Shown piece by piece: positions 44,049 through 54,269 of a stretch of DNA of 64,000 bases. Made by a program: the position numbers and the translations under genes. Source of the DNA: Microbotryum silenes-acaulis. Its lineage: Eukaryota > Basidiomycota > Microbotryomycetes > Microbotryales > Microbotryaceae. Under the pieces are notes generated by a model. It did not search any database and was not told where the DNA came from. It worked only from the letters and a program-made list of their open reading frames with translations. The first letter of the stretch is position 1. Every line of letters starts with the position of its first letter. The DNA lies in the NCBI GenBank assembly GCA_003665825.1, contig QPFY01000005.1, positions 1,488,001 through 1,552,000 of the forward strand. The letters run 5' to 3'.

Positions 44049-44649
44049 TGCCCGCGCAGGTTGGCCGGGGGTTTTTTTTTTGTAGAACTTGTTCATCATA
44101 TTGCCCCCAGTTCATGTTCCCCCTATTTGGCCTACGGAAAAACTAGATGGAAGTCGACGATGATAACACAAACCGCCCGCAAGATGCGAGAAACGGGCCG
44201 GTGTCCACCAATCCGATACTTGGGATTCAAGTGCCCCAGCCAAGCGGTTGCTCCCCCCCCCAGGAGACGAATGAGAGAGAGAAAGGAAAACAACTAGCGT
44301 ACTAACGACAAGAGGCCCACCCTGCCGCCACTTCCCAACTCGGTTGAGACAAAGACAGGAGAGCGACTGCGCAGCTACCCTGACCCGCGAAGTCCCAAGT
44401 CTATGCTCGGTCACAACAAGACGCGGTGGAAGCCCCTCAAAACCTCCACCTCAGCAGTCCCTGGCCCCTCAAAGCCGACTTTCTGCCTGTGTCTGCTGAT
44501 CCCTCCCTTGACTCAGAACCCCGAAGCCAAAGAGCGCGAGCCACCGTCGAGTCAATCCCAAATTGCGAGCCGGTCCATGAGCAACAGAAGCAGACCTGTA
44601 ATAGATGAAGAATGAAGGCAAGATATTTAGTATACAGTTTTTGTAAGAG
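44049..44649. other. Interval between solo LTR and LINE, no gene seen
   Basis: Contains a T10 run near 44072 and a CCCCCCCCC run near 44256. Open frames present have no recognised domain. Confidence 0.4.
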
Positions 44650-47600
44650 GATGTGTGTGTGGGGTGTGTGAGTGTGGGATGGTGGGGGGAAATCGAACCC
44701 AGCCTCTAGTGCCCTCGCCCGCCTCTTGCTCCTCCCGCCCTCAACTTCATCCTCTCCTCCAGTACCACCCTCCTCCGCTCCAGGCGTTCCATCCTCGTCC
44801 CGTGCTTCTGAATCCTCCATCTCCCACTGCTGATCATCTCCAAGACCATCCCCGTGAAGATCTCAATCGTCCCGCCCGCCCCTTCCTGATCGCTGAGTTT
44901 GGCCTTGAGCTTGGGGAGGCCAAAGAGTCGTTGCAGTGCTGTGTACTCGGCGTCCTCCATCGTGTCGCATCCGAGCGCGTCGCAGAGCACGCCCCTCGCC
45001 GCGATCCAGACGTTTCGCGAGTCGAAGCACCCGAAGAAGTAATGGTCGGTGTCGTCCACTGGCGCTTCGCAGACGAGGCACGCGGGAGAAGTGTCGTGCT
45101 TTTGCTCGTGTTGCAGCTTGCGCGTCGGGGTGAAGCGGAGAATCAGCTTGAACCAAACTTCCCTTTCCCTCGCTGTCAGTGCCTTCGAGTTGACCGCCTT
45201 CCAGAAGCTCCTGAGATCGTCTGGCTGCGGTGGTCCCTTGAGCCCGAGCGTGTTGGTAAAAGCCTTCGCGTTCAGGACCCGGCGGATGCGACGGATTGTG
45301 TAGGGTCGAGCCGTGTTCAGCAGCGTATACTGGCTCGCCTGTTGTGGAAGCACCGGGTCCGGAAGGCGCTGGTCCAATGCGAAGCGGGCCACGGGCTTGG
45401 GGATGATCGCCTCGAGCGGTGCGCTGGTGCCGATCCGGGGAGGCACGTTGAGTCGTCCCGCCGCCACCGCCGCCGCCAAGGGTGTGTTCTTGTGTCGATC
45501 GACAGTGAACCGGTACCAGGCCGCGATTGCCAGTCGCTGTGGGAGCCCGCGTCGATCGTACTCGCTGTTGTCGCCGAGCACATCCGCCGGCGGCGTCCAG
45601 AGGTGAAACCCCCCACCCGCATACAACTCGCGCCGATAGAGATCCGCCACCTTCGGGTAGCCCTGGAGACGAAGGTAGTCAGGTACATGAACCGCGTCGA
45701 TGGTCTGTTTCCCTCTGATGGGGGTGTGGAGGCTGCTGAGCAGGTTCGCGGTGGTCAAGGCCCTCGGGTTGACCTGCGCGTCGTGATGTTTCGGAACGCC
45801 CAGTGCGGCGTGCCATCGGGGATGAAGTCGTTGGGGATGGGAGTGGATGGATGTGGCCAGAGATCGGTGGCCAGGTCGAGGTCGGGCTGAGCTCGCTGGA
45901 GTGCCGCGCGCGCAAGTCCTTGCCAGATCGCGCCAGAACCGCCGAGAAGAACGTCCCACATCCGTGCCGCAACCGCGTCCACGACGTCCTGCATCCTGAT
46001 CACCCCCAGTCCCCCCTTGAGCTTGGCTGTGAACACGATGTCTCTGCCGTAGCTGATCCTGCCCTTGCCCCCACGGACGAAATCGACGAGCATGTCATCG
46101 AGCTTTTTGACGACTTCGGGCGGCGGGATGTCGGCTGCAAGGAAGTGCAGGATCTTGGGGATGGCGTACCGATTGACGTAAAAGGCACGGGTGTGGTGCG
46201 TGAGCCAGCAATGCTGGACCGCCTCCAGCATTGCCTTGAGGCGTTCGATGAGATTCACGTAGGCGAGTTCGGTGTCGCCGCTGGGGTCGAAGGGGAGGCC
46301 GATCCACTCGAGCGACTCGCCTGCGGCCTTGACGACGAGCGGGCATTCCCCCGGGTCCCAGCGGCGTCCGATCGGTAGGACGACCGTCTTGTCCGTGTTG
46401 AGCCGGCCATTCGTTGCCTGCCTCCAGTCGAGCGCCAGGTCATCGAGCAAGTTGAGTGACTCCAAGCCCGCGACGGCGACGACAACGTCATCGGCAAATG
46501 CAAGTGATGTAATGGCGCGGCTCTGTGGGTACGGATAAAGGGCAGGGATTGCAAGATTCAGCGCGATGTTTCGACGGTGTAGAGCATCCAGGAACGGCTG
46601 AAACACGATGTCCCAGACCGACGACGACGCCGGGTCCCCTTGGCCGAGCCCACACGTCAGGAAACCATTGATGATGTAGCGGGCCGAGGTCGAGTCACCC
46701 GAGTAGAGCATCCTCAGCACGCGAAGAAAAGTGGCAGGAGCGCCCAGAGCGTCGAAGATGGCAAAGATCCAGTCATGCTCGACGAGGTCGTAGGCGGATG
46801 ATTGGTCAAGAGACAAGAGCGCGGCCGCGGGGAACTCGGTCCTGCGCGCGCAAAGTTCCTCGATCAGGAGACGAAGGTGTAGTGCAGCGTCAGCCGATCG
46901 GCGGTCCTTGACGAATCCGTGCTGCTGCGGTGGGCGGAGATCGGGCAGAATTTGGTTCAATCGGGCGACGTAGACCTTGGTAAAGATCTTGTAATCGCAC
47001 TCGCGCAGGGTGATGGGGCGATACGACGAGAGTTCGGCGCGATCGGCATTCTTCTTGTGGCGCTTGAAGATGAGGCGCACGAGTCCCTGGCCCTGCTTGG
47101 GAGAGTGAACCGCGCTCGATCATCGCGTTGTAGGCCTTGGTCAGCACCTTGGACCACGCCTCGGGTGCGGTCTGGTAGAGTTCGTAAGGCACGCCCGACG
47201 GGCCCGGCGATCGCCCCGGGTGCGTCGTCCCGATCGCGGCCACGACCTCGTCCTCGGTGATGGGTTGCTGGAGGAGGTCGATCTGCGTTTCCGAGAGTTG
47301 GCGCAGAAAGAGCGGATCTGAGCGCGGGTCGTCGCAAGTCCGTGCCGCCCTGATCGGCACGAGGAATTCGTCCCGAAGTCGGTCGACGCGATCCGGGTCA
47401 CGAGGCTCGATGTGGTAGAGGCGCTGGAAATGCGCCTGCGTGTGGTCAAGAGCGACATCAATGTCATGCGTTAGCTCTCCGTTGCTCAAGCGCAGTGCTG
47501 TGATCTTGGAGTCCGAGTTCCGCGCCGCGAGCTTGGCGTGGACCGGCCGCGACAGTCGTTCCTCGGAAGCGATCTCGGGGACGTGGGCTCGGATCCGGAG

Positions 47601-48244
47601 TAGGCGCCGCGCGCTCCTCGACCGCCCGCTTGAGTTCCTCGTGTCCTCGTTCCTCCATATCGGTAACGCCTTCAGATCCTGCACCCTCCCCACCAAGTAC
47701 TCCATCCGTTCCGACCGCTCCCGATGCAGCCTCCTCGCCAGCTCATCACCCCTATCCCTGCACGCCTCCAGAATGACCTCGAGCTCCCCCACCGGTTCCT
47801 CCCCGCTTGCCCCTTCCAACCATCCTTCCATCATCCGCTGAAATTCCACCGTCTTGAAGGTTGTGGTATTAATTCGATGTAGTTGGTTGGATGTGGTAGG
47901 TAGGCTGAGCTGTGGGAGAGTCGCATCAAGATCGTCTGAGAGAACCAGCACAATCAAGACCGGTCGGTGATCGGAGAGATCCTTGGGGTAGTCGTAGATC
48001 GTCGAGGCCTGGTCGAGCCTTTTCTGGTGAGTTCGTTGTAGGAGAAAGTAATCAAGCCGGGAAAATGAGTTGGGTCGCTTGCGATTGGGGTTGGGTCGAG
48101 TGAAAGATGGGGTGATGGGGTGCTTGTAGCGGATGCAGTCCGTGTAGGCTGAGTCGAGCTTGCCGATCAGGATTGGCCAGTGTGTAATACACCCCGTAGG
48201 AGTGTACACCGGAGCGACGACGATAAGATCACAGGACCAAAGTA
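44650..48244 (-). mobile_element. Non-LTR (LINE) retrotransposon, 5'-truncated and frameshifted
   Basis: Minus-strand coding order is endonuclease C-terminus, reverse transcriptase, then zinc-binding tail. The 5' boundary coincides with the outer end of a short LTR at 48245. The 3' side ends in a GT-rich CACACACC tract at about 44650-44690. It differs from the LINE in the 36-kb palindrome. Confidence 0.85.
44706..48244 (-). pseudogene. LINE endonuclease/reverse transcriptase, broken
   Basis: Three frames must be joined: about 48244-47090, 47080-45770 and 45770-44706, so at least two frameshifts. Motifs in order: [13 protein letters not shown] and the SRLDYFLL...[10 protein letters not shown] end of an AP-type endonuclease; then RT blocks [56 protein letters not shown] and the catalytic LAFADDVVV; then CLVCEAPVDDTDHYFFGC (zinc-binding tail). 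The N-terminal part of the endonuclease and any ORF1 are missing. GTG or other non-ATG codons start each open piece, as expected for a dead copy. Confidence 0.85.
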
Positions 48245-48575
48245 TGTAGGATTGACACTGGACACTCTACGTTAGTCGCTGAGGAGAGACTAAGAGTGCC
48301 CAGGTGCGCGTCCCCTCCTCCTAAGGCCCAGGCGCACGGGCCTTACACTCTCCACCACTTAAACCAAAACTCCTCCCCTCCCTGTCCTTGTCCCCCACCC
48401 CCGCTCTCCTCCTCCCACTCCTCCAAAGCCGCTGTCTCCTCCAAGTGTGAATGCGGCTCCCAAGTGTTATCGCTGTCCGTCCACCCCTTCCATTTCACCA
48501 GAAACTTCTTCCTTTTCCCCTTCCCCTTCTCATCCACAATCCGTTCAACTTCCTCTGGGAGGGGCTTTAGGACTT
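48245..48575 (-). mobile_element. Ty3/gypsy chromovirus 3' fragment: chromodomain plus short LTR
   Basis: Minus-strand reading 48575-48343 gives [20 protein letters not shown] then [20 protein letters not shown] and EEWEEESGG, a chromodomain (aromatic KWKGW...TWEP) as found at the C-terminus of chromovirus integrases. After a purine tract GGTGGAGAG comes TGTAAGGCCC on the minus strand, the expected polypurine tract and LTR start; the stop codon lies in the LTR start. An LTR-like end CCTACA is reached at 48245, giving about 103 bp, short for a fungal LTR and perhaps truncated. The rest of the element is absent. Confidence 0.75.
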
Positions 48576-48869
48576 ATCGGCGCGCCTGGCCCAGTTGCCC
48601 TCCGAAATTTCAGGGCCATTTTGGGGTGGTTCTCTGTAGCGTGGCAAGTACTTACAATTATCCAAAACGCAGAGAGGTTATTGATATTCTACTAGAAAAA
48701 ATGGCCTGTGCTGAACGGCAAGAGGATACCCCATCTGTAGGCGAAGATATAATGATCTGAAGTGTGTAAATTTGGTCAATTTGGTCCCAAGTGGTCCGAG
48801 CGGCAGCACGCTGCTGCAGCCGCCGGCTGTAAGGCAAGGCCTTACGACGGGCCACAGGCATTAGAAATA

Positions 48870-50195
48870 GACTAGGTTCGGCGGCGCGCTCCGCGCGCCA
48901 CCTCACACCGTAACCGTTGACCAGCAATGTGATGTACTTCGCTGCAACAGCTGCGGTACTGTTCAGTAACGGAAAGCTAGTGGCTCAAGTTGGGAGAGGA
49001 CCGGGCGATGACAATCAAATGTACAGAGCCTTCATTTCATCATTGAACTACTTTTTGTTCTCCAGGAGCCCGATGATGGGCTCAGACCGTCGTCGAGACC
49101 CGTGTCGAGTGTGTGGACCGTGTGGACCTTTTCACGGGTGTCGCAAGCTTGACTTGCGAGCTGCCAATCGAACCGAGCCGTTGAGGATCTGCCACGGGAT
49201 GGTGTGCCGCAATTCACGGAACCTGTTTTTTTGCGTGATTCGTTTTTTACAACTATCAGTATTCTTGCTGTTGTCCATCTGTAGCAATGGCAGTGAAGAC
49301 TCACATTTAGTGTTCCAATGACCCGGATTCTCAACCGTACGAAGTCAATCCTTCCGCTGTATCACTGACGTCCAATGTCTGTTTTTCGTATCAGATTTTC
49401 CGTCATATCTAAGACTGCACAGCCATGTCAAGGGATGACTCACGCATGCAGTGTCACCAGCTGACGGTGGAGAAACAACTCGAGGGTTGACATTCAAAGA
49501 GGACGCGTTGAGGGGAATTTCTGCTTGGTAGTTTTCCATCAGCTTCTGAACAATCCCACACCAAGAGCACAGTTCATGAAGTTACTTACTCGAATGCGTA
49601 GCTATGTTGCATGCGGCAGCCATTTCTTGAGAAAACTTGTCCCGTATTCGTTGCAGAGCTACGACGACCCCTTCGGGTGTCGCGAGCTCGAGGTGGCGAT
49701 GGGTAAGGTGTGAAGAGCAGGAGGGAGAAAGATGGAGAAGCCTGCGCCTCAGGTTAAACCGGGCTCATAGAATGTCGCGGAAGGCCGCGGAACGTCGTGG
49801 AGTGAAGCCCAGTGTCGGCAAGCCGTGACACGCTGGCGGGGCCCCTAACGGCGGAATTGGCGCACTGGCCGACTCTACCCGAGGTCTGGCATAGATTTCG
49901 GCAGTGGCAGGAACTGGATGATTGAAGGAACTACGCTACGATGTGGTAGACACGCAAGACAGGTCGTTTCAGTCTGCTTCGGGAAGCAGAGAGTGATGTG
50001 CCAGGCTGCTTTGATGGAAAATGGAACCTCGGCGAACGTAGACGAAACGACCTGTGGCTGACCGAACCATTCTGAAACAGCGCTAGCTAGCTGGGACGCG
50101 GTGGACCGAGAGCTGGCTATGACGTCACGCCACGTGGTTTGTCTACGTGGTTTGTCTCCCGTTCTCTGACGTTCTTTGACGTTCTTTGTCTCGAC
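48870..50195 (-). mobile_element. Helitron-like element, copy 1 (deleted)
   Basis: It is an inverted copy of 58245-59880. Matches include the block TAGCTCATGAAGTTACTTACTC-type sequence near 49575 (shared in inverse near 58855), GCGGGGCCCCTAACGGCGGA near 49835, and the region at 48920-49070. Helicase-coding sequence present in the other copy at 59380-59700 is largely missing here (replaced at about 49085-49200), so this is a differently deleted copy. Terminal CTRR/TC ends were not pinned down. Confidence 0.6.
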
Positions 50196-50210
50196 GACGT
50201 TTTTTATTAT

Positions 50211-50353
50211 ATAGTTTTAAGGATTACGTCTTTAGTAGATAGTAGATATAGTTTTAAGGATTACGTCTTTAGTAGATAGTAGATATAGTTTTAAGGATTA
50301 CGTCTTTAGTAGATAGTAGATTACGTCTTTAGTAGATACTAGATAGTAGATAT
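50211..50353 (+). repeat. 37-bp tandem repeat, three copies plus partial
   Basis: The unit starts ATAGTTTTAAGGATTACGTC and is identical in copies 50211-50247, 50248-50284 and 50285-50321, followed by a shortened unit to 50353. It lies right beside the Helitron-like copy. Confidence 0.9.
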
Positions 50354-50362
50354 CGCGCGCGC

Positions 50363-50470
50363 CTAGCTTCTTCAGCTCTCTCTTCATCGAGCTGACACCA
50401 GAAGCTAGGTGAGTACTGGTGTTTCCTATCTCAGCACTATCATATCATCGAGCTGACACCAGAAGCTAGT
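50363..50470 (+). repeat. Hairpin and repeated terminus-like motif
   Basis: CTAGCTTCT (50363-50371) pairs with AGAAGCTAG (50400-50408), and inside it TCAGCTC (50372-50378) pairs with GAGCTGA (50389-50395), a strong two-step hairpin. CATCGAGCTGACACC plus AGAAGCTAG recurs at about 50447-50469. A CTAG end fits a Helitron-like 3' end but this is inference. Confidence 0.7.
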
Positions 50471-50665
50471 TGTAATCCATATAACTTGCACCTGTCATCT
50501 TCGGTCACCAGTGAGGCTCCGCTGTTTGAGACAGCGTGCCTTTCACCGGCTTGCGCACTTCGGCGTGTGCGCATCGGTTTCTCTCCCGTCCCATTCCGCA
50601 TCACTCATCTTCTCGGTACTATGCTCTTCGCTTGTTCTCGGCGCAACACCGCGCTTATCTCAGAA

Positions 50666-51334
50666 TGACGCGCAACCGCAGACGCTATGACTCGACGACT
50701 TGCCAGGATCGCCGCCGTCAGGCGGATCTATTCGCTCGGTTTCGGCTTCACAAACTCTCACTATGTCAATACCTCTCGTGGTATTTCAGCCCATCAACAC
50801 AACACGATGGTGTTCACACAATCATAGGCCAAAGCTCTTCAACAGGAATTGGACCCAGCTCAAGCATGTACTTGATCTCATTATACAACTCGCCCGCAAA
50901 GATGGCCCAGACGCACGAGGCCGAATCAATGATTGGATCGCCAACCAGGTGGGTAACACACCAGCATATCAGATCAGTAGACAAGAACGCGGCAAGGCCT
51001 CTTAAACACTTGCAACCTACCTGTGCAGTCTGACTCAATCATTATGAAGGAGATGAAACGAACCAAATCCGCCTTCGTCTCCAGCCACGACATGGCTCCC
51101 GAAGTTTTGGCATCTGATCAGATTGACGCACGCCTCGACGCAATAGTCGAAAGCAACTCTTTCATCAGTGGACGCATCCGCAACCTCTTGTCTCACTGCG
51201 GAGACCCACCACCAGTCGAAGAATCAAACTGCGACAAACTCATCTCGGATTCTACGGACGTTGACATGGAGGACGCTCAAGAGGATACACGGCTTGAAAT
51301 ATCAAGCTCTTCCCTGAACCCGTTGGAGCAATGA
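50666..51334 (+). CDS. Unrecognised spliced coding region
   Basis: Codon-like stretches in two frames join over a plausible intron with donor GTGGGT after NDWIANQ (about 50949) and acceptor CTGTGCAG (about 51030), giving RNWTQLKHVLDLII, KDGPDARGRINDW, then SDSIIMKEMKRTKSAFVSSH, SFISGRIRNLLSHCGD and a DSTDVDMEDAQED acidic part. The ATG at 50666 opens MTRNRRRYDSTTCQDRR but an extra intron is needed to reach the second frame. No domain is recognised. The 3' end overlaps the RecQ-like fragment on the other strand. It may be a transposon-carried gene. Confidence 0.35.
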
Positions 51335-51506
51335 CGAACACAGCGTCATACTGATTTCGAGTCTTGAACCGCTCGAGCTGAAAAAGTCCCGCTCGAGCTT
51401 CGATTTGCACCGGCCGGGGGACGAAGTCCTCGCCAAATTTGTCGACCAAGAGGAGTCTGAGCTTCTTGCGTAACTCAATCGGGTCAACTCGATCTTCTTG
51501 AGTCAA
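51252..51506 (-). pseudogene. RecQ-like DEAD-box helicase N-terminal fragment
   Basis: The minus-strand frame reads LRKKLRLLLVDKFGEDFVPRP, Q-motif-like PVQIEARAGLFQ, then VFVIAPTGSGKSLIFQAVYP, the Walker A of RecQ-type helicases. It then stops after 84 residues and no further motifs (DEVH, motif VI) are found to the left. The fungal RecQ-like family includes telomere-linked and transposon-linked members, but nothing here shows a telomere. Confidence 0.65.
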
Positions 51507-52485
51507 TTGTGATCTCCAGTGAGCAGCCCGAGAGCGACGGGTAGGCAGTTCGGGCGTTGTGTTGGTTGATTGATGGTCCCTTCATGTCGTTGGCTTTGCC
51601 CTCGAAGCTGATCGTAAGGGCGACTCTCTGAACTCAATCGATGGAGACCGACGAGGTGTGCCCTTGACAGGCGTTAACGTTTGTACGGGCATGGTGGATC
51701 ATGAGGGCGGTAGCGACGTCGTGGACTGGCGTTGTGGACCAAAGGTGAGACCGGTGAGGCGCGGCTGGCTGATTCACGTCGGCGCGAAGAACCGTCCCTC
51801 TGGGTCCGTGCGCGAGCCAGCTCCAAGTCGAAAATAACGACTTCTCACCGCTGTAGCTCAATGAATAGGATTTGCAAGAGTCTTCCCTTGGGTAGATGCT
51901 CGAAAAATTAGCATAAAAATGCGCCTATTGAAACAGATTGTATAGGTTGATTTTATTTGCCATGCTACAGCAAGGTGGTACTTTTCTGGGCCAAATTTCG
52001 ATAGGCAACTCAGCCAAACGTGCGGATAAGGTACGAGCCCCTCCACAGAGTGGAGGGTTTCGAGCTTACTATTCGAGTCCATTTCATTTTGAAAAGGCTC
52101 GTTGGCGGTCGCGCTGGCGGCGCTCTTGGTGCGCGCGTGCAAACTTTCCCACCCACGCGCGGTGGGAATGCAGTCTGCGCGTAGCGCAGAAAAAAATCTG
52201 AACATTGTACAGCTTGTAGAGTAGTTTTGAGAAATTATTCAAGACTAGGCGGCCCTCATATTTGGACATTCTCAGTCAGAATCCGGGAAAAATTTGGACA
52301 TTTTGCCTCGAAAAAGTCCGTTTTTAGAATGGCTGGGCTTTCGGGGGTCCTGATCAGGTCGAACCGATCAAGAATCCGACGCGCCTTTGAACACGAGCTG
52401 CCGCATTGTCCCTGTGTCCCTGTGTCTCTGTGTCCCTGTACCCGGCTATCGAGAATCTCGTACAGTCCACCCATCTCCAAGCGCC
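51507..52485. other. Upstream region of RRP15, no gene seen
   Basis: Contains a GTGTCCCTGTGTCTCTGTGT-like short repeat at about 52410-52440, immediately before RRP15, and a GCGC-rich stretch at about 52095-52190. Short open frames lack recognised domains. Confidence 0.45.
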
Positions 52486-53673
52486 ATGGCACTCAAGTCG
52501 ATACTGGAGCAACGCACAGTCTCTGGTCATTCTGCGTCCGCTTCTGCTTCTCCGAAACGATCCATTGTCGTGCCCTCGACTTTAACTTCGCAAGCTCGCC
52601 CGGCTCGAGCGTCGCACCGCGCTGACAAGGGGCGGATCCAGGACGGCCTCAACGCTGGGAGGAATACTGTTGTCGGAACGGATGAAGAGGAGGAGGAAGA
52701 CGACGACGACGATGATGATGTATATGGTGACCACGATGATGACGAGGAGGAAGAAGACGAGGATGAAGACGAGAATGATGGCGACGAAGACCTAGACGAG
52801 TTTGAAGCGCTTGGCGAAAGTTCGCGAGGATCGAATGGTGGTACGAAGTCTAAGCCGGTCAAGAGTACGTCACAAACCAACCTGGTGTCGTATGAAAGCC
52901 TGAGTTGGGTGTTCCGTCACTCAAGCCGACAGCTGAAGACTGAGCTGCTTCGCTTTCTTCGCTCGCAGAACTCAAGAACTCTACTCTGAAGCCGACGCCG
53001 GCCCCGGCCTTCTCGCAGGCGCTCAATCATCTACTCAGTCTACCACCAACGACGGCCTCGCTTGCTCCGAAGGTAGCCCCTCCTTCAGCTCACGCACAAC
53101 GACTTGACCGTAAAGCACGCAGCGTTTTGCGTGAGTCCAAGGCGCAGCATCTGGCACAAGGTCACGTGCCGGATGTGATCGCCGGGTGGGGAGCCCGGCC
53201 GCCCTTACCATTCAGTCTGTGGGAATCCAGTCAAGCCAGGGATTTCGAACATGCAAGACGAGGTGGAGACTCGTCACTGTCGGAAGTCGTCGAATCGGGA
53301 GCAGAACGTGAGAAGCGGCTGCGCAAACTCGCGCAGCGCGGAGTAGTCCGCCTTTTCAACGCGATCGGCGCTGCTCAAGGTGTGCCGGATCGCTTGGACC
53401 GAGAAGACGTCAAACGTCGGCGCACAATCGAGAGTGTTGCCACCGGGCTCCCTCGTATCGGCAATGGCCCGCTTGGGGGTACGATTGCGCGGCAGCCGAA
53501 TGTATTAGGAGGACGTGGCAAAGGCGAAGCCTGTGAGTTGATCGGCATCTCGCGTTATCGTATCTGAGAAAGGTTACACGTGTGCTCATCCTGCATGTCC
53601 GTTACAAACGTGTATAGTGAGCAACCTATCTAAGCAGTCGTTTTTGGATCTTGTGCGCGCCGGCACGACATGA
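52486..53673 (+). CDS. RRP15: RRP15-like ribosomal RNA-processing protein
   Basis: Nucleolar pre-60S factor needed for processing of 27S and 25S/5.8S precursors in yeast. Exons 52486-52864, 52969-53532 and 53618-53673 keep phase and give 332 residues. The N-terminus is Ser-rich, then a highly acidic run of Glu/Asp (about residues 66-105), typical of nucleolar proteins. The conserved part has LKNSTLKPTPAPAFSQALNH, KARSVLRESK, and EREKRLRKLAQRGVVRLFNA, the family signature. The last exon LSNLSKQSFLDLVRAGTT matches the usual family C-terminus. Without splicing, the frame would end in an unrelated ELIGISRYRI. Confidence 0.9.
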
Positions 53674-54269
53674 TATGTCTGAGCGCACCCAGCACCTTCA
53701 TCAATGCGGGTTAGCACAGCGCCTCTTCGGTTATGCACGGCAGTGCTCCTCCGCTGCCTCTTGGTGTGTTACATGCACCGGCAAGCCAAAGGCTTCAGAG
53801 CGTCACTCAAGCACGAGGTCTTCTAGTCGAGCGTCCGTCGCAGTTTTTTCGGCGGCCCCCGTATAATTTTTGCTCAAGAAGTTGTATCCAGCCGGCTCAG
53901 ATCGCACGCAATGCAGATGAACGTGTTTTGTAAACGGTGCATCAATTCCTTACCGATGTCATCAGGTCTATGCAGCCCTCACCGTCCCAACAGCTGACGA
54001 TTGCTGAACAGGCTGAGAGCTGCCGAGGGCCGCCGAGAGCCATCGCGAGCTGTCGAAAGGGCAGGAAGGACCGAGCTCAGCGTGGAGCGCACGCTATGCG
54101 CGCTGTCGCGCGCTGTCGCGCGTGGCACGCGTGCACCCAGACTGAGCAGAGAACGGCTTCGTACCCAATAGGGCCAGTCAGTCATCGACTCTTCACTGTC
54201 CGCGCTCTGAGCATAGGTCACGCCTCTACGGTACCTACTCAGCGTATTCAAACACTTCTCTGCACACCG
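53674..54269. promoter_or_regulatory. RRP15-CCT1 intergenic region
   Basis: 596 bases with the CCT1 promoter. GCGCTGTCGC is repeated in tandem at about 54098-54122. No gene seen. Confidence 0.4.

Noticed and set aside
44690..44720. GGTTCGATTTCC on the minus strand, resembling a tRNA B box
   Set aside because: No A box or cloverleaf around it; the bases belong to the LINE C-terminal codons.
44655..45890. Plus-strand 411-codon open frame over the LINE
   Set aside because: Antisense shadow of the LINE C-terminal frame, which carries recognisable zinc-binding and reverse transcriptase motifs.
50211..50353. Telomere-like or CRISPR-like interpretation of the 37-bp repeats
   Set aside because: Units are directly tandem with no spacers and do not resemble short G-rich telomere repeats.
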